A DNA stretch of 64,000 nt, taken from positions 62,001 to 126,000 of the forward strand of contig NZ_JAPMLT010000013.1 in the NCBI RefSeq assembly GCF_026410385.1, read 5' to 3'. The notes under the pieces are model-generated. The model searched no databases. It saw nothing but the letters and a program-made list of their open reading frames with translations, and was not told the origin of the DNA. The stretch comes from Tumebacillus lacus. GTDB taxonomy: Bacteria > Bacillota > Bacilli > Tumebacillales > Tumebacillaceae. Every line of letters begins with the position of its first letter. Positions within the stretch are counted from its first letter, which is position 1. The position numbers and the translations under genes were made by a program. Of the stretch, positions 7,638 to 15,769 are shown one piece after another.

Positions 7638-10540
7638 CGACGTTGGCAACGATCACGTTACAGGGCAAGAGGTCGTCTGTCGGCGATCTCTATCTGTTTG
7701 GAACAGATCAACAGGGGGAGCGAGTGGAGGTTCAAGAGTTGATCGACCTCTTGTTTGCCTGGGATCATCGCTCCTTTTTTGGAACGTTTATTGAAACTGT
7801 GGAATCGCAAGGTGAGAAGTTTGTGTGGCTGAGACCTCTGGAGGCGGTGCGCTTTCTACAGGAGCCACGCGCTGTTTTGCATGTGGCGATTTCGTGGAGT
7901 GAGGAACTGTGGCATGTGCAACAAGCAGCCCGGATCTGCTCAGACGCCCTGAAGGAAGGGTGGTTTGCTCCCTGTTTCGAACGGTGGAAAGCAGGTGCGT
8001 TCGGATGGACGATCCGCCTTCCAGAGCGGGATGACAGGGGCGAGCATTTGGCCGTCGCGAACGAATGGTTTCAGGACGTGATGGCCGACCTCTTGCAGCA
8101 GGAGCCTGAGGCAGCAGAGGCGTTTGTAGAACTTCGACGAGAGTACAAAGCGCTGGATGTACCAGCCGAACAGCAATCGCCTATTGCGACGGGAGAATGG
8201 ATCGACGAAGACGACTGGCTGATCGCCATCGGTTGGAAGCAGGATGAAGCCCCGTTTCGGACGGTGATTGAGATTCAAGAGCCTAGTGAAGGACAGCCAC
8301 ATTGGCAGTTGCAAATGCTTTTGCAAGATCGCGACCGCCCGTCCGTGGTGATTGAAACGGACGAGACGGGTCATCCAAGGCAAGGGTCTCTACCCGATTC
8401 ATGGCGGCCATATGTGGAAAGCCGTCTGGGTCAAGCCAGAAAGAAACTGGAGAATCTCGTTTCTTGGTTGCACGAGAGCGAACGGCAAGAATCCGGGCAA
8501 TGGGTGCTCTCTGACGAACAGGCTTGGAAGTTTCTCTCGGAGGACAGCATCGCTCTCCTTCAAGCCGGGAGTACGGTGTGGCTTCCTGGTTGGTGGGAGC
8601 AGATGCGATCCCGCAGGCCGCGCATCAAAGCCAAGGTGAAATCGAACGGTGGAACTTCGGGGTCTGCTTGGTTGGGATTGCAGCAACTCGTGGAGTTTGA
8701 TTGGAGATTGGCTCTGGGAGATGTGGAGCTTTCAGAAGAAGAATTTACACGCTTGGTTGCAGAACAGCGACGCTTGGTGCAGATACGGGGTCAATGGATT
8801 CACGTCGATCTCGAAATGATACAACATGTGATCCAGTACGTGTCGCGAATCAAGAAGAAACAGGGACTGCCCCTGCGCGATGTCTTGCAGATGTACTGGG
8901 CTGCCGAGGATCAAGTGCCATCTCCGGTGTCACATACGGATCACGATGCGCTGCCTGCTCGCTTAAACGAAAGCGAGTCTCCTGAATGGAGCCTCGACAT
9001 CGAGCTCAATCGCCATCTGCAAGCTCTCGTCGATCAGTTGCAGGCAGTCGAGAAGATCCCGGCGATTGCACAACCGGCCGGACTGCATGCTGAACTGCGC
9101 GGCTATCAAGAGCAGGGGGTTGCTTGGTTGCTGTTCATGCGAAAGTATGGGCTCGGGTGTTGCTTGGCCGATGACATGGGACTTGGCAAAACGGTTCAAT
9201 GTATTACTTATCTGCTTGGCATGCGCGAGGAAGGAGCAACCGGACCGGCTCTTCTCATTTGCCCGACATCCGTATTGGGCAATTGGGAGAAGGAGTTGCA
9301 AAAATTCGCCCCCGACCTGAAGGTGTATGTGCACTATGGTTCTCAGCGGACGAGGGGTGAGGAGTTCACGGTACGAGCGGCACACGCAGATCTGGTCATT
9401 AGTTCGTACTCTTTAGCGCAACTGGATGTTGAGGAGTTGCGCGGGGTGCAGTGGGAAGCGATTTGTCTCGATGAGGCGCAGATGATCAAGAATGTCCATA
9501 CGAAGCAACGGACGGCGATCCTCCAATTGGAAGGAAAGCATCGCATCGCGATGACAGGAACCCCGATTGAAAATCGTCTGACGGAGTTGTGGTCGATTTT
9601 CGATTTCCTCAATCCAGGATATTTGGGCAGTTTGTCGTCCTTTGTGCAAACGTATGTCAATCCGATTGAGCAGCACGGCGATCCTCTCCGCATCGAGCAG
9701 ATTCAGAAGTTGGTGCGTCCGTTTCTGTTGCGTCGCGTGAAGAACGACCCGGCGATCCAACTGGATCTGTCGAATAAATACGAACGAAAAGTATTTGTGA
9801 CCTTGTCGGCAGAACAGGGGGTGCTCTATGAACAAGTGGTGCAAGACTTGTTCCAAAGTCTGGATACCCTGTCACCGATGGAGAAGAAGGGGCGGATACT
9901 CGCTGCGTTGACAAAGCTAAAGCAGATCTGCGACCATCCTGCGCTGTTCTTGAAAGAGGAAGAGACAACAAACCGGACGGGGCGTTCGCTGAAACTGGAG
10001 CGGCTCTTGGATCTGGTGGAAGCCGTGCGAGGACAAGGGGAGTCCTGTCTGATCTTCACGCAATATGTGGAGATGGGGCATCTCTTGCAGCGGGAATTGG
10101 AGCAGAAGCTCGGCGAGCCGGTGCTGTACTTGCATGGGGGTGTACCAAAACGTAAACGCGATCAGATTCTCGCACGTTTTCAAGAGCGGGCAGCGGATGC
10201 AAACGAGCGTACTGACATCTTGATCTTGTCGCTGAAGGCTGGTGGAACGGGGCTGAACTTGACCAGAGCCACACAGGTGTTTCATTTTGATCGTTGGTGG
10301 AATCCGGCGGTGGAGGACCAAGCGACAGATCGTGCGTATCGCATCGGGCAGACTCGAGATGTGAAAGTGCATAAATTCGTGACCATCGGGACACTTGAGG
10401 AGCGCATCGATGAGATGATGGAACACAAACAGAGCTTGAGCCGACAGATCGTCAGCAGCAACGAGCCGTGGATCACAGAAATGTCAACACGAGAACTGAG
10501 AGAGTTGTTCGCATGGCGGACAGAATCAATCGGAAAGTGA
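7634..10540 (+). CDS. ywqA: SNF2/RapA-type helicase, YwqA-like
   Basis: 968 aa Swi2/Snf2 superfamily-2 ATPase and dsDNA translocase. The N-terminal ~480 residues carry the bacterial SNF2-associated region. The motor begins at LRGYQEQGVAWLLFM and has motif I DDMGLGKT, the DEAQ-type motif II CLDEAQMIKN, motif III MTGTPIENR, motif V SLKAGGTGLNL and motif VI DQATDRAYRIGQ. ATG 7634 is chosen because AAAGGAAAG precedes it and it overlaps the upstream stop by 4 bp. The frame stays open for 61 earlier codons inside ywqB. Probable role in remodelling protein-DNA complexes during repair or transcription; not shown for this protein. Confidence 0.95.
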   Translation: MTTLATITLQGKRSSVGDLYLFGTDQQGERVEVQELIDLLFAWDHRSFFGTFIETVESQGEKFVWLRPLEAVRFLQEPRAVLHVAISWSEELWHVQQAARICSDALKEGWFAPCFERWKAGAFGWTIRLPERDDRGEHLAVANEWFQDVMADLLQQEPEAAEAFVELRREYKALDVPAEQQSPIATGEWIDEDDWLIAIGWKQDEAPFRTVIEIQEPSEGQPHWQLQMLLQDRDRPSVVIETDETGHPRQGSLPDSWRPYVESRLGQARKKLENLVSWLHESERQESGQWVLSDEQAWKFLSEDSIALLQAGSTVWLPGWWEQMRSRRPRIKAKVKSNGGTSGSAWLGLQQLVEFDWRLALGDVELSEEEFTRLVAEQRRLVQIRGQWIHVDLEMIQHVIQYVSRIKKKQGLPLRDVLQMYWAAEDQVPSPVSHTDHDALPARLNESESPEWSLDIELNRHLQALVDQLQAVEKIPAIAQPAGLHAELRGYQEQGVAWLLFMRKYGLGCCLADDMGLGKTVQCITYLLGMREEGATGPALLICPTSVLGNWEKELQKFAPDLKVYVHYGSQRTRGEEFTVRAAHADLVISSYSLAQLDVEELRGVQWEAICLDEAQMIKNVHTKQRTAILQLEGKHRIAMTGTPIENRLTELWSIFDFLNPGYLGSLSSFVQTYVNPIEQHGDPLRIEQIQKLVRPFLLRRVKNDPAIQLDLSNKYERKVFVTLSAEQGVLYEQVVQDLFQSLDTLSPMEKKGRILAALTKLKQICDHPALFLKEEETTNRTGRSLKLERLLDLVEAVRGQGESCLIFTQYVEMGHLLQRELEQKLGEPVLYLHGGVPKRKRDQILARFQERAADANERTDILILSLKAGGTGLNLTRATQVFHFDRWWNPAVEDQATDRAYRIGQTRDVKVHKFVTIGTLEERIDEMMEHKQSLSRQIVSSNEPWITEMSTRELRELFAWRTESIGK

Positions 10541-10550
10541 GGCAGGCAGT

Positions 10551-10727
10551 ATGGCGAGAGATCAAAAAGGTACGACGAGGCCCTCTGTTCCACGCACGCG
10601 GAAGGTCAAACAACCGCACGTTGTTGAGCCGATATGTGAGATCAATCCGGAACTTCAGAAACAAGGCATGTCCAGCGCGTGGCAACAGTTTTATGCCAAA
10701 GTGAAGCAGGCAACCCAAACTTATTGA
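10551..10727 (+). CDS. Small basic protein, 58 aa
   Basis: Starts MARDQKGTTRPSVPRTRKVK and ends MSSAWQQFYAKVKQATQTY. GTGAGG lies about 8 bp upstream of the ATG, and the gene begins 10 bp after the helicase stop, so it is probably the third gene of the ywqBA operon. The N-terminal half is basic and Pro/Thr-rich (disordered); the C-terminal half is a likely amphipathic helix. Family not recognised. The reading frame and position support a real gene, while the small size keeps confidence moderate. Confidence 0.6.
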   Translation: MARDQKGTTRPSVPRTRKVKQPHVVEPICEINPELQKQGMSSAWQQFYAKVKQATQTY

Positions 10728-10779
10728 GACGCAATCTGCATCATGATGGAAGAGATTGTGGGAATCGGACAGATGGGAT

Positions 10780-10809
10780 TTGAAGTCACAACGTTACTTA
10801 TGATAGAAT
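10780..10809 (+). promoter_or_regulatory. Antitoxin RNA promoter
   Basis: TTGAAG (10780-10785), 18 bp, TAGAAT (10804-10809) with an extended TG (TGATAGAAT). It points toward the 3' end of the toxin gene on the opposite strand. Confidence 0.6.
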
Positions 10810-10815
10810 ACTGTT

Positions 10816-10966
10816 ACAAGCAAGACGTACAATAAAAAATGACCATAGGTGCGGGAACACCTACGGTCGTTTGACACAACTGATACCCGTCAAGGGTGTC
10901 GGCTCATACTTCTAGCTGAAATAGATCGCCAGAGGTGCTAACTCATGGGGCGATCTATTTCTTTTT
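10816..10966 (+). ncRNA. Type I antitoxin RNA overlapping the toxin mRNA 3' end
   Basis: Predicted ~150-nt RNA from the promoter at 10780 to a strong terminator: GAAATAGATCGCC (10918-10930) pairs with GGCGATCTATTTC (10949-10961), then TTTTT. It runs convergently into the toxin gene and covers its last codons and 3' untranslated region, as in TxpA/RatA and BsrG/SR4 pairs. Two further hairpins (10841-10868 and around ACCCGTCAAGGGTGT) lie inside. The first of these also serves as the toxin mRNA terminator on the other strand. A related module lies at 3783-3935. Antitoxin action is inferred from the architecture. Confidence 0.65.
10839..10868 (-). terminator. Toxin mRNA terminator
   Basis: On the minus strand GACCGTAGGTG pairs with CACCTATGGTC (one G-U pair) around a TTCCCG loop, then ATTTTTTATTG. 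It ends the toxin transcript inside the antitoxin RNA. Confidence 0.65.
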
Positions 10967-11074
10967 GTTCTGTATGTCAAACCAATCCTTGATGATCTTC
11001 AAGACCAGCATAAGCGCTGAGACGAGGAACAATCCGAATTGGAGCATGAGTGAAATCACTTCATGAGTTGACAT
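10955..11074 (-). CDS. Holin-like type I toxin, 39 aa
   Basis: Starts MSTHEVISLMLQFGLFLVSA and ends ALMLVLKIIKDWFDIQNKKK: one hydrophobic helix with a charged Lys-rich tail. This is the pattern of the 'putative holin-like toxin' family of Firmicutes type I systems, small peptides that disturb the membrane when overproduced. The ribosome site AGGGGGTGAG is nearly perfect but can be locked in a 10-bp hairpin by the upstream CTCACTCCCT. The gene has its own promoter and a convergent antisense RNA. It lies between ywqBA and the DUF1385 gene. Family assignment is by pattern and context. Confidence 0.8.
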   Translation of the reverse strand: MSTHEVISLMLQFGLFLVSALMLVLKIIKDWFDIQNKKK

Positions 11075-11078
11075 ATCT

Positions 11079-11104
11079 CTCACCCCCTTTCAATAGGGAG
11101 TGAG
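11079..11104 (-). promoter_or_regulatory. Hairpin sequestering the toxin Shine-Dalgarno
   Basis: In the toxin 5' leader CTCACTCCCT (11104-11095) can pair over all ten bases, with one G-U, with the ribosome site AGGGGGTGAG (11088-11079) across a 6-base loop ATTGAA. Such self-inhibition of the full-length transcript is known for type I toxins. Pairing is seen in sequence; the effect is inferred. Confidence 0.65.
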
Positions 11105-11144
11105 CCGATCACCCTTGAGGAGCCTATTCAATTGTGTTGTTTGT

Positions 11145-11173
11145 ATTCTAGCATAGGAGAATCTAAGTGGGAA
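11145..11173 (-). promoter_or_regulatory. Toxin gene promoter
   Basis: On the minus strand: TTCCCA (weak -35, 11173-11168), 17 bp, TGC then TAGAAT (extended -10, 11150-11145). Expected start near 11138, giving a leader of about 64 nt before the ATG. Confidence 0.5.
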
Positions 11174-11280
11174 CTGCTGTGTTTTAGATGAGAATAAAAA
11201 TTTCACGAGTATCCGACTGTCCTTGATTCTCCCTTTGTGTAATAATGAATACACAGAAACGCAATGGAGGTGTGGTTCCT

Positions 11281-12033
11281 ATGATCGGAGGGGAGGCCTA
11301 TCCGAACGGGGTGGCGTTTTACACGGATGAGGTCTGGGTGAAGGCGACACGGGGGCGTGATCAAAACATCCGCGTCGAGGTGCGGCGGAAAGTACTGTCA
11401 CAGAGTCGGTGGAGGAAGAGAGTTGCTGCGATTCCCTTTGTCAGAGGATTGGCCCTGATGGGGGATCTGGTGATGGCTCATTGGCGGCTTTATATCGCCG
11501 GGTGTCTGGGCGGCGGGGTCCTGCTCTTCTTGATGGGAGACACGTTGCTGCAGAACGGGACGAGCGATTCCCTGCATACAATCACTTGGTATGGGGAATT
11601 GCTCATGCTCGCGCTGTTTCTGGCGGCAGTCGTTGTGATTCGGCTCACGGGCATCTCCCGCTATCATGGGGCCGAGCACCAGGTGGTCGCGGCGTATCTG
11701 ACACACGGGGACATTGAGCGGGACAAGGTTCTGGCCGCTTCACGGGTTTCCTCACGGTGCGGGTCAAATCTGGCAGTGTTTCAGATCTTAAGCTATGGCT
11801 TGCTGACCTGCTTCCCGCTGTCCGTGTGGTTGAAGATTCTGCTGAGCTACATGATCGGATACGAGCTTTTCTTGTGCGACGAACGAGGAAGATGGCGGTG
11901 GGTGTTGTCTCCTTTTTATCGGATCAGTGGATGGTTGCAGGGACGACTTCTAACGAGCAAGCCGACAGACAACGAATTGGAAGTTGCAGAGTCCGCATTT
12001 CTCACGCTTCATCGGTTGCGAAAGGAAAGATAG
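11281..12033 (+). CDS. DUF1385 family membrane protein (YqhQ-like)
   Basis: 250 aa. MIGGEAYPNGVAFYTD at the start corresponds to the GGQAVIEGVMM signature of DUF1385/YqhQ proteins. The family core is RLTGISRYHGAEHQVVAAY followed by SSRCGSNLA and several membrane helices. ATG 11281 is preferred to the in-frame ATG 11245, because GGAGGTG lies 8 bp before it. It is shorter and more diverged than typical YqhQ (about 300 aa). Function is unknown for the family. Monocistronic with a terminator right after the stop. Confidence 0.83.
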   Translation: MIGGEAYPNGVAFYTDEVWVKATRGRDQNIRVEVRRKVLSQSRWRKRVAAIPFVRGLALMGDLVMAHWRLYIAGCLGGGVLLFLMGDTLLQNGTSDSLHTITWYGELLMLALFLAAVVVIRLTGISRYHGAEHQVVAAYLTHGDIERDKVLAASRVSSRCGSNLAVFQILSYGLLTCFPLSVWLKILLSYMIGYELFLCDERGRWRWVLSPFYRISGWLQGRLLTSKPTDNELEVAESAFLTLHRLRKER

Positions 12034-12035
12034 GG

Positions 12036-12070
12036 CCTCACCGCGTGTATCATCGTGGTGAGGTTCTTTT
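12036..12070 (+). terminator. Terminator of the DUF1385 gene
   Basis: CCTCACC (12036-12042) pairs with GGTGAGG (12057-12063), then TTCTTTT. Confidence 0.75.
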
Positions 12071-12093
12071 GTATTCGCACCACCTGTAATAAT

Positions 12094-12149
12094 CGATAAT
12101 TATTTATTGCAAAACGATAAACGCCGTGCTATGCTCAGTGTGACGATAA
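12094..12149 (+). promoter_or_regulatory. Promoter with three CGATAA repeats before the DUF2975/HTH pair
   Basis: TTGCAA (12107-12112), 17 bp, TATGCT (12130-12135) preceded by TG. CGATAA occurs at 12094-12099, 12115-12120 and 12144-12149: upstream of, inside and downstream of the promoter. These are likely operator half-sites for the HTH protein of the operon (inference). Confidence 0.5.
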
Positions 12150-12167
12150 CCAAGTGGAGGTGCTAAT

Positions 12168-12650
12168 ATGAAACGGGAAACACTCTTTTTGAAGCTGGTT
12201 GTTTTTCTGATGGGGATTCCGATTCTTGCTCTGTGTGTGTTTTTGGTACCGGAACTGGCTCGATATGGATTTGAAGAACTGTATCCAGAGCTGCCTTATC
12301 TGCAATATCCCTTCATGATTGGTTTGTATGCAGCGGCGGTCGTGTATTACGTGGCCTTGTATCAAACGTTCAGACTGCTGAGCTATATTGACAAGAACAT
12401 CGCGTTCTCGGAGCTTTCTGTCAGCGCTTTGAAGAACATCAAAAACTGTGCCATTACGATCAGTGCCTTGTTTGCGGCCTTGATGCCGCTCATCTATCTC
12501 ATCGCGGAGAAAGACGATGCCCCAGGTCTGATCTTGATCGGGATGATCATTATCTTGGCTTCCGTTGCGATCGCAGCCTTTGCTGCTGTGCTTCAGAAGC
12601 TGTTGCGAAATGCCATCGATATCAAATCTGAACATGATCTGACGGTCTGA
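12168..12650 (+). CDS. DUF2975 membrane protein
   Basis: 160 aa with four hydrophobic helices (LKLVVFLMGIPILALCVFLV, FMIGLYAAAVVYYVALY, NCAITISALFAALMPLIYLI, GLILIGMIIILASVAIAAFA). The YIDKNIAFSELSVSALKNIK block between helices 2 and 3 is the recognisable DUF2975 signature. The ATG follows GTGGAGGTG. As in other Firmicutes it is paired with a ~70-aa Cro-type regulator that starts 9 bp after its stop. Such pairs are thought to form a membrane-linked regulatory module; the mechanism is not established. Confidence 0.88.
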   Translation: MKRETLFLKLVVFLMGIPILALCVFLVPELARYGFEELYPELPYLQYPFMIGLYAAAVVYYVALYQTFRLLSYIDKNIAFSELSVSALKNIKNCAITISALFAALMPLIYLIAEKDDAPGLILIGMIIILASVAIAAFAAVLQKLLRNAIDIKSEHDLTV

Positions 12651-12659
12651 GGTGAAAAC

Positions 12660-12872
12660 ATGGCGATCATAATCAACATCGATGTGATGCTGGCGAAACG
12701 GAAAATGAGCGTAACGGAACTGTCGGAGCGGGTGGGCATCACGATGGCGAACCTGTCGATCTTGAAAAACGGCAAGGCAAAAGCGATTCGGCTGTCCACT
12801 TTGGAAGCGATTTGCAAAGCATTGGATTGCCAACCGGGGGATCTTTTGGAGTACAAAGCGGAATCCGAATAA
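12660..12872 (+). CDS. YozG-like Cro/CI HTH regulator
   Basis: 70 aa, essentially one helix-turn-helix domain: VMLAKRKMSVTELSERVGIT, then MANLSILKNGKAKAIRLSTL, then EAICKALDCQPGDLLEY, which is the HTH_26 layout. It follows the DUF2975 gene directly. It probably represses its own operon through the CGATAA repeats upstream (inference), with the membrane protein modulating it. Confidence 0.92.
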   Translation: MAIIINIDVMLAKRKMSVTELSERVGITMANLSILKNGKAKAIRLSTLEAICKALDCQPGDLLEYKAESE

Positions 12873-12884
12873 GGTGCCGAACTG

Positions 12885-12917
12885 AAAGACAGGGTGGGAT
12901 GTCCCATCCTGTCTTTT
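12885..12917 (+). terminator. Terminator of the DUF2975/HTH operon
   Basis: A perfect 15-bp stem, AAAGACAGGGTGGGA with TCCCATCCTGTCTTT, around a two-base loop region and followed by T. Confidence 0.85.
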
Positions 12918-12972
12918 ATGCTGATTTTTACCTCTTTTGTTAGTTGAAGTCTAGATATAAATAGACTACGAT

Positions 12973-13134
12973 TTAGGAAATACTACGCGGAAGAGTTTCT
13001 TCAAGACATGAGGGCAGCCCGGGGAGGTAAATAACGGCAAGACCAAGGCCGTAACCTTCGCAAGCATTTGGGTCAAAGTATCGGTTTTTCTGCGTCCCTT
13101 GCGCCTTGCTCCCGGATTCCTCGATTTTTACCAT
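12973..13134 (-). CDS. Possible 53-aa protein of unknown nature
   Basis: A minus-strand frame starting MVKIEESGSKAQGTQKNRYF and ending LPSCLEETLPRSIS. The translation has ordinary amino-acid composition (a DPNACEGYGLGLAV block), but the ribosome site is weak and no promoter stands out. The same bases could instead be a structured RNA or a gene fragment. The rest of the 12918-13318 gap holds only AT-rich promoter-like sequence before mqo (TATAAT near 13213). Confidence 0.25.
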   Translation of the reverse strand: MVKIEESGSKAQGTQKNRYFDPNACEGYGLGLAVIYLPGLPSCLEETLPRSIS

Positions 13135-13318
13135 AATTAAATGGCCCCTGATTCTAGAGTGTTACTATATATTATGGCTTAAAAGTACTTATAATAGACT
13201 TTGAGTATGGTATAATCGAAACAGAAATGGCGTGTTCGTAGGAGACATCTTGCTTATTGTGACACCTGAGCAGGAAGGCTCACTCTTTTTTGTAAACAAA
13301 AGGGAAAGGAAGGCTATC

Positions 13319-14821
13319 ATGAGCAACGTACACAAAACAACAGACGTGATCTTAATCGGTGCCGGAGTCATGAGCGCGACTTTGGGAGCCTTACTGAAAG
13401 AGTTAGCACCGGAATGGGAAATCAAAGTGTTTGAGAAACTTGCAAACGCCGGGGAAGAAAGCTCGAACGAATGGAACAATGCAGGGACGGGCCATGCTGC
13501 ATTGTGCGAGCTGAACTATACATCCGAGAAAGCGGACGGATCTATAGATGTCAGCAAAGCAATCAAGGTCAACGAACAGTTCCAGCTCTCCAGACAGTTT
13601 TGGTCTTATCTTGTAAAAAGCAACCTGATTCGGAACCCGCAGGACTTTATTATGCCGATCCCTCACTTGAGTTTGGTGCATGGTGAGAAAAACGTGGAAT
13701 TTTTGAAAAAACGTTTTAAAGCGCTTTCAGACAATCCGCTGTTCCAAGGGATGGAGTTTTCCGATGATCCGGAAAAACTGAAAGAATGGATTCCGCTCAT
13801 TATGGAAGGCCGCACGTCGGACGAGCCGATCGCAGCTACGAAAATCGATTCGGGAACGGACGTCAATTTTGGTGCGTTGACGCGCATGATGTTTGACCAT
13901 TTGAAGACGAAACATGTAGAGATCAACTATAAGCACAGCGTTGAGGATATCAAGCGTGCCGGCGACGGCTCGTGGGATTTGAAAGTGCGCAATCTGGAGC
14001 GCGGTGTCACCGAAACCCATCGTGCCAAATTTGTCTTTATCGGCGGTGGTGGCGGCAGTCTGCCTTTGCTGCAAAAAACCGGTATCCCGGAGTCCAAACA
14101 AATCGGCGGTTTCCCGGTCAGCGGGCTCTTTATGGTATGCAAAAATCAAGAAGTCGTCGAGCAACATCATGCGAAAGTATACGGAAAAGCAAAAGTCGGC
14201 GCTCCGCCGATGTCTGTTCCGCATTTGGATACCCGATATATTGATAATAAGAAAACATTGCTCTTTGGTCCGTTTGCCGGTTTCTCGCCGAAGTTCTTGA
14301 AAACGGGTTCGAATTTGGATTTGATCGGTTCTGTCAAACCGAATAACGTCATCACGATGTTGGCGGCAGGCATGAAAGAAATGGCCTTGACCAAATACCT
14401 GATCCAGCAAGTGATGTTGTCGCATGAAAAGCGCATGGAAGAACTGCGCGAATTTATTCCGAATGCCAAGAGTGAAGATTGGGATATCGTAGTTGCGGGC
14501 CAGCGTGTGCAAGTCATAAAAGATACGGCGGCCGGTAAAGGGACGTTGCAATTTGGCACGGAAGTTGTGAGCGCGTCCGACGGCTCGGTCGCTGCTTTGC
14601 TCGGCGCGTCTCCTGGTGCTTCGACCGCTGTTCACGTCATGCTCGAAGTCTTGGAAAAATGCTTCCCGCAGCATATGATCGAGTGGGAAGAGAAGATTAA
14701 AGAAATGATTCCTTCATATGGCGTTTCCCTTTCGAACAGCCCGGAGCTCTTCGAAGAAATTCATACTGCCACCGCGCAGACGCTGGGTCTTGCTGATCAT
14801 AAAGAACTGGCTTATCAGTAA
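13319..14821 (+). CDS. mqo: Malate:quinone oxidoreductase
   Basis: 500 aa FAD-dependent peripheral membrane enzyme that oxidises malate to oxaloacetate and passes electrons to (mena)quinone. [15 protein letters not shown] near the N terminus is the dinucleotide-binding fold. [20 protein letters not shown] and [13 protein letters not shown] are Mqo signatures, and [21 protein letters not shown] lies mid-protein (shown in part: [17 protein letters not shown]). ATG 13319 has AAAGGAAGG upstream; the frame is open earlier but without a site. Monocistronic. It fits the menaquinone pathway genes mqnB/mqnD at 27 kb. Confidence 0.96.
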   Translation: MSNVHKTTDVILIGAGVMSATLGALLKELAPEWEIKVFEKLANAGEESSNEWNNAGTGHAALCELNYTSEKADGSIDVSKAIKVNEQFQLSRQFWSYLVKSNLIRNPQDFIMPIPHLSLVHGEKNVEFLKKRFKALSDNPLFQGMEFSDDPEKLKEWIPLIMEGRTSDEPIAATKIDSGTDVNFGALTRMMFDHLKTKHVEINYKHSVEDIKRAGDGSWDLKVRNLERGVTETHRAKFVFIGGGGGSLPLLQKTGIPESKQIGGFPVSGLFMVCKNQEVVEQHHAKVYGKAKVGAPPMSVPHLDTRYIDNKKTLLFGPFAGFSPKFLKTGSNLDLIGSVKPNNVITMLAAGMKEMALTKYLIQQVMLSHEKRMEELREFIPNAKSEDWDIVVAGQRVQVIKDTAAGKGTLQFGTEVVSASDGSVAALLGASPGASTAVHVMLEVLEKCFPQHMIEWEEKIKEMIPSYGVSLSNSPELFEEIHTATAQTLGLADHKELAYQ

Positions 14822-14848
14822 TTCTCTCATAGGATAATCGATCACAAC

Positions 14849-14892
14849 AAAGACCTCGCCGCACATTATAAAGCGGGCGAGGTCTTTTTTTC
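14849..14892. terminator. Bidirectional terminator between mqo and the MBL hydrolase
   Basis: AAAGACCTCGCC (14849-14860) pairs with GGCGAGGTCTTT (14876-14887), then Ts on the plus strand. An A-rich left flank gives some Us for the convergent transcript. Confidence 0.8.
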
Positions 14893-14903
14893 GTTTCGAC
14901 TCT

Positions 14904-15641
14904 CTACGGCGTATACGCAGAAATCAGTTGTCGGAGCGCTTGTTTCACATCGCCGTGAAAGAGGCCGCCGTGGTAGCAAATAATCTGTTCCGCGTCATAG
15001 TGGAGCAGTCGTTGTACGGAGCGGACGGCCTCATCCAGATCCAGTGTGTATTGGGGATTGGCGATGGCAAGTGTGCCTTCTTCGATGACGACAGCGTCTC
15101 CCGCTATCACTGTTTTGCTGGCCGGGATATACAAGGAGATATGACCTGGCATGTGGCCGGGAGTGTGGATGACTTCGATGCCGCCGCACCAAGGGAGACT
15201 CGCTCCGTGAGTGACAGTCCGGTCGACGGCAGCTGGCTCAATCGACTGTAAGAAGCGGATGAACTGTTCTGCATTCGGCTTGGCATCAGCCGGCAACGCG
15301 TCAAACGTGGATTCCGCCTGTTCGAGTCGCAATGACTTTTTCGTTCCCTCTAGATACGGCTTTTCCAGCTCATGGGCGATGATCTCGATGTGCGGGTATG
15401 TCCGCTTCCATGCAGCGAGCGATCCGATATGGTCCATGTCGTGATGTGTCACGATCAATTTTGTTATCGAATCGAGCGTGATACTGTAGCGTGCAGCCGC
15501 TGCTTCAAGCAGGGGGATAAAGTTTGGATACCCGCAATCGATGAGGATCGTATCGTGCTCATCATGAAGAAGAATCGGTGTGATGACTTGTTTTGTTTCG
15601 TTATACTCAAACTCGATATCGAGAAGATGACAGTGATTCAA
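14904..15641 (-). CDS. MBL-fold metallo-hydrolase
   Basis: 245 aa metallo-beta-lactamase fold. The metal motif is THHDMDHIGS (HxHxDH type), with further ligands in HTPGHMPGH and AGDAVV, the glyoxalase II-like layout. The likely start is TTG at 15641, with AGGGGG about 10 bp upstream. It is convergent with mqo. The substrate cannot be told from sequence: this branch covers thiolesterases, lactonases and hydrolases annotated 'YflN-like'. Confidence 0.88.
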   Translation of the reverse strand: MNHCHLLDIEFEYNETKQVITPILLHDEHDTILIDCGYPNFIPLLEAAAARYSITLDSITKLIVTHHDMDHIGSLAAWKRTYPHIEIIAHELEKPYLEGTKKSLRLEQAESTFDALPADAKPNAEQFIRFLQSIEPAAVDRTVTHGASLPWCGGIEVIHTPGHMPGHISLYIPASKTVIAGDAVVIEEGTLAIANPQYTLDLDEAVRSVQRLLHYDAEQIICYHGGLFHGDVKQALRQLISAYTP

Positions 15642-15769
15642 TACAGATACCCCCTGAATAAAACGGACTGGGAATGTATTCCTATTCTATCAGGTTCCGA
15701 GTGATGTTGACATCAAATAATGAGAGGAATATCATAAAATGAATGGAGTTTGTACGGGGGGCTTTGACC

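Noticed and set aside
12931-13230. Riboswitch upstream of mqo
   Set aside because: I could not match the block to any known aptamer core and there is no terminator or sequestering hairpin close to the mqo start.
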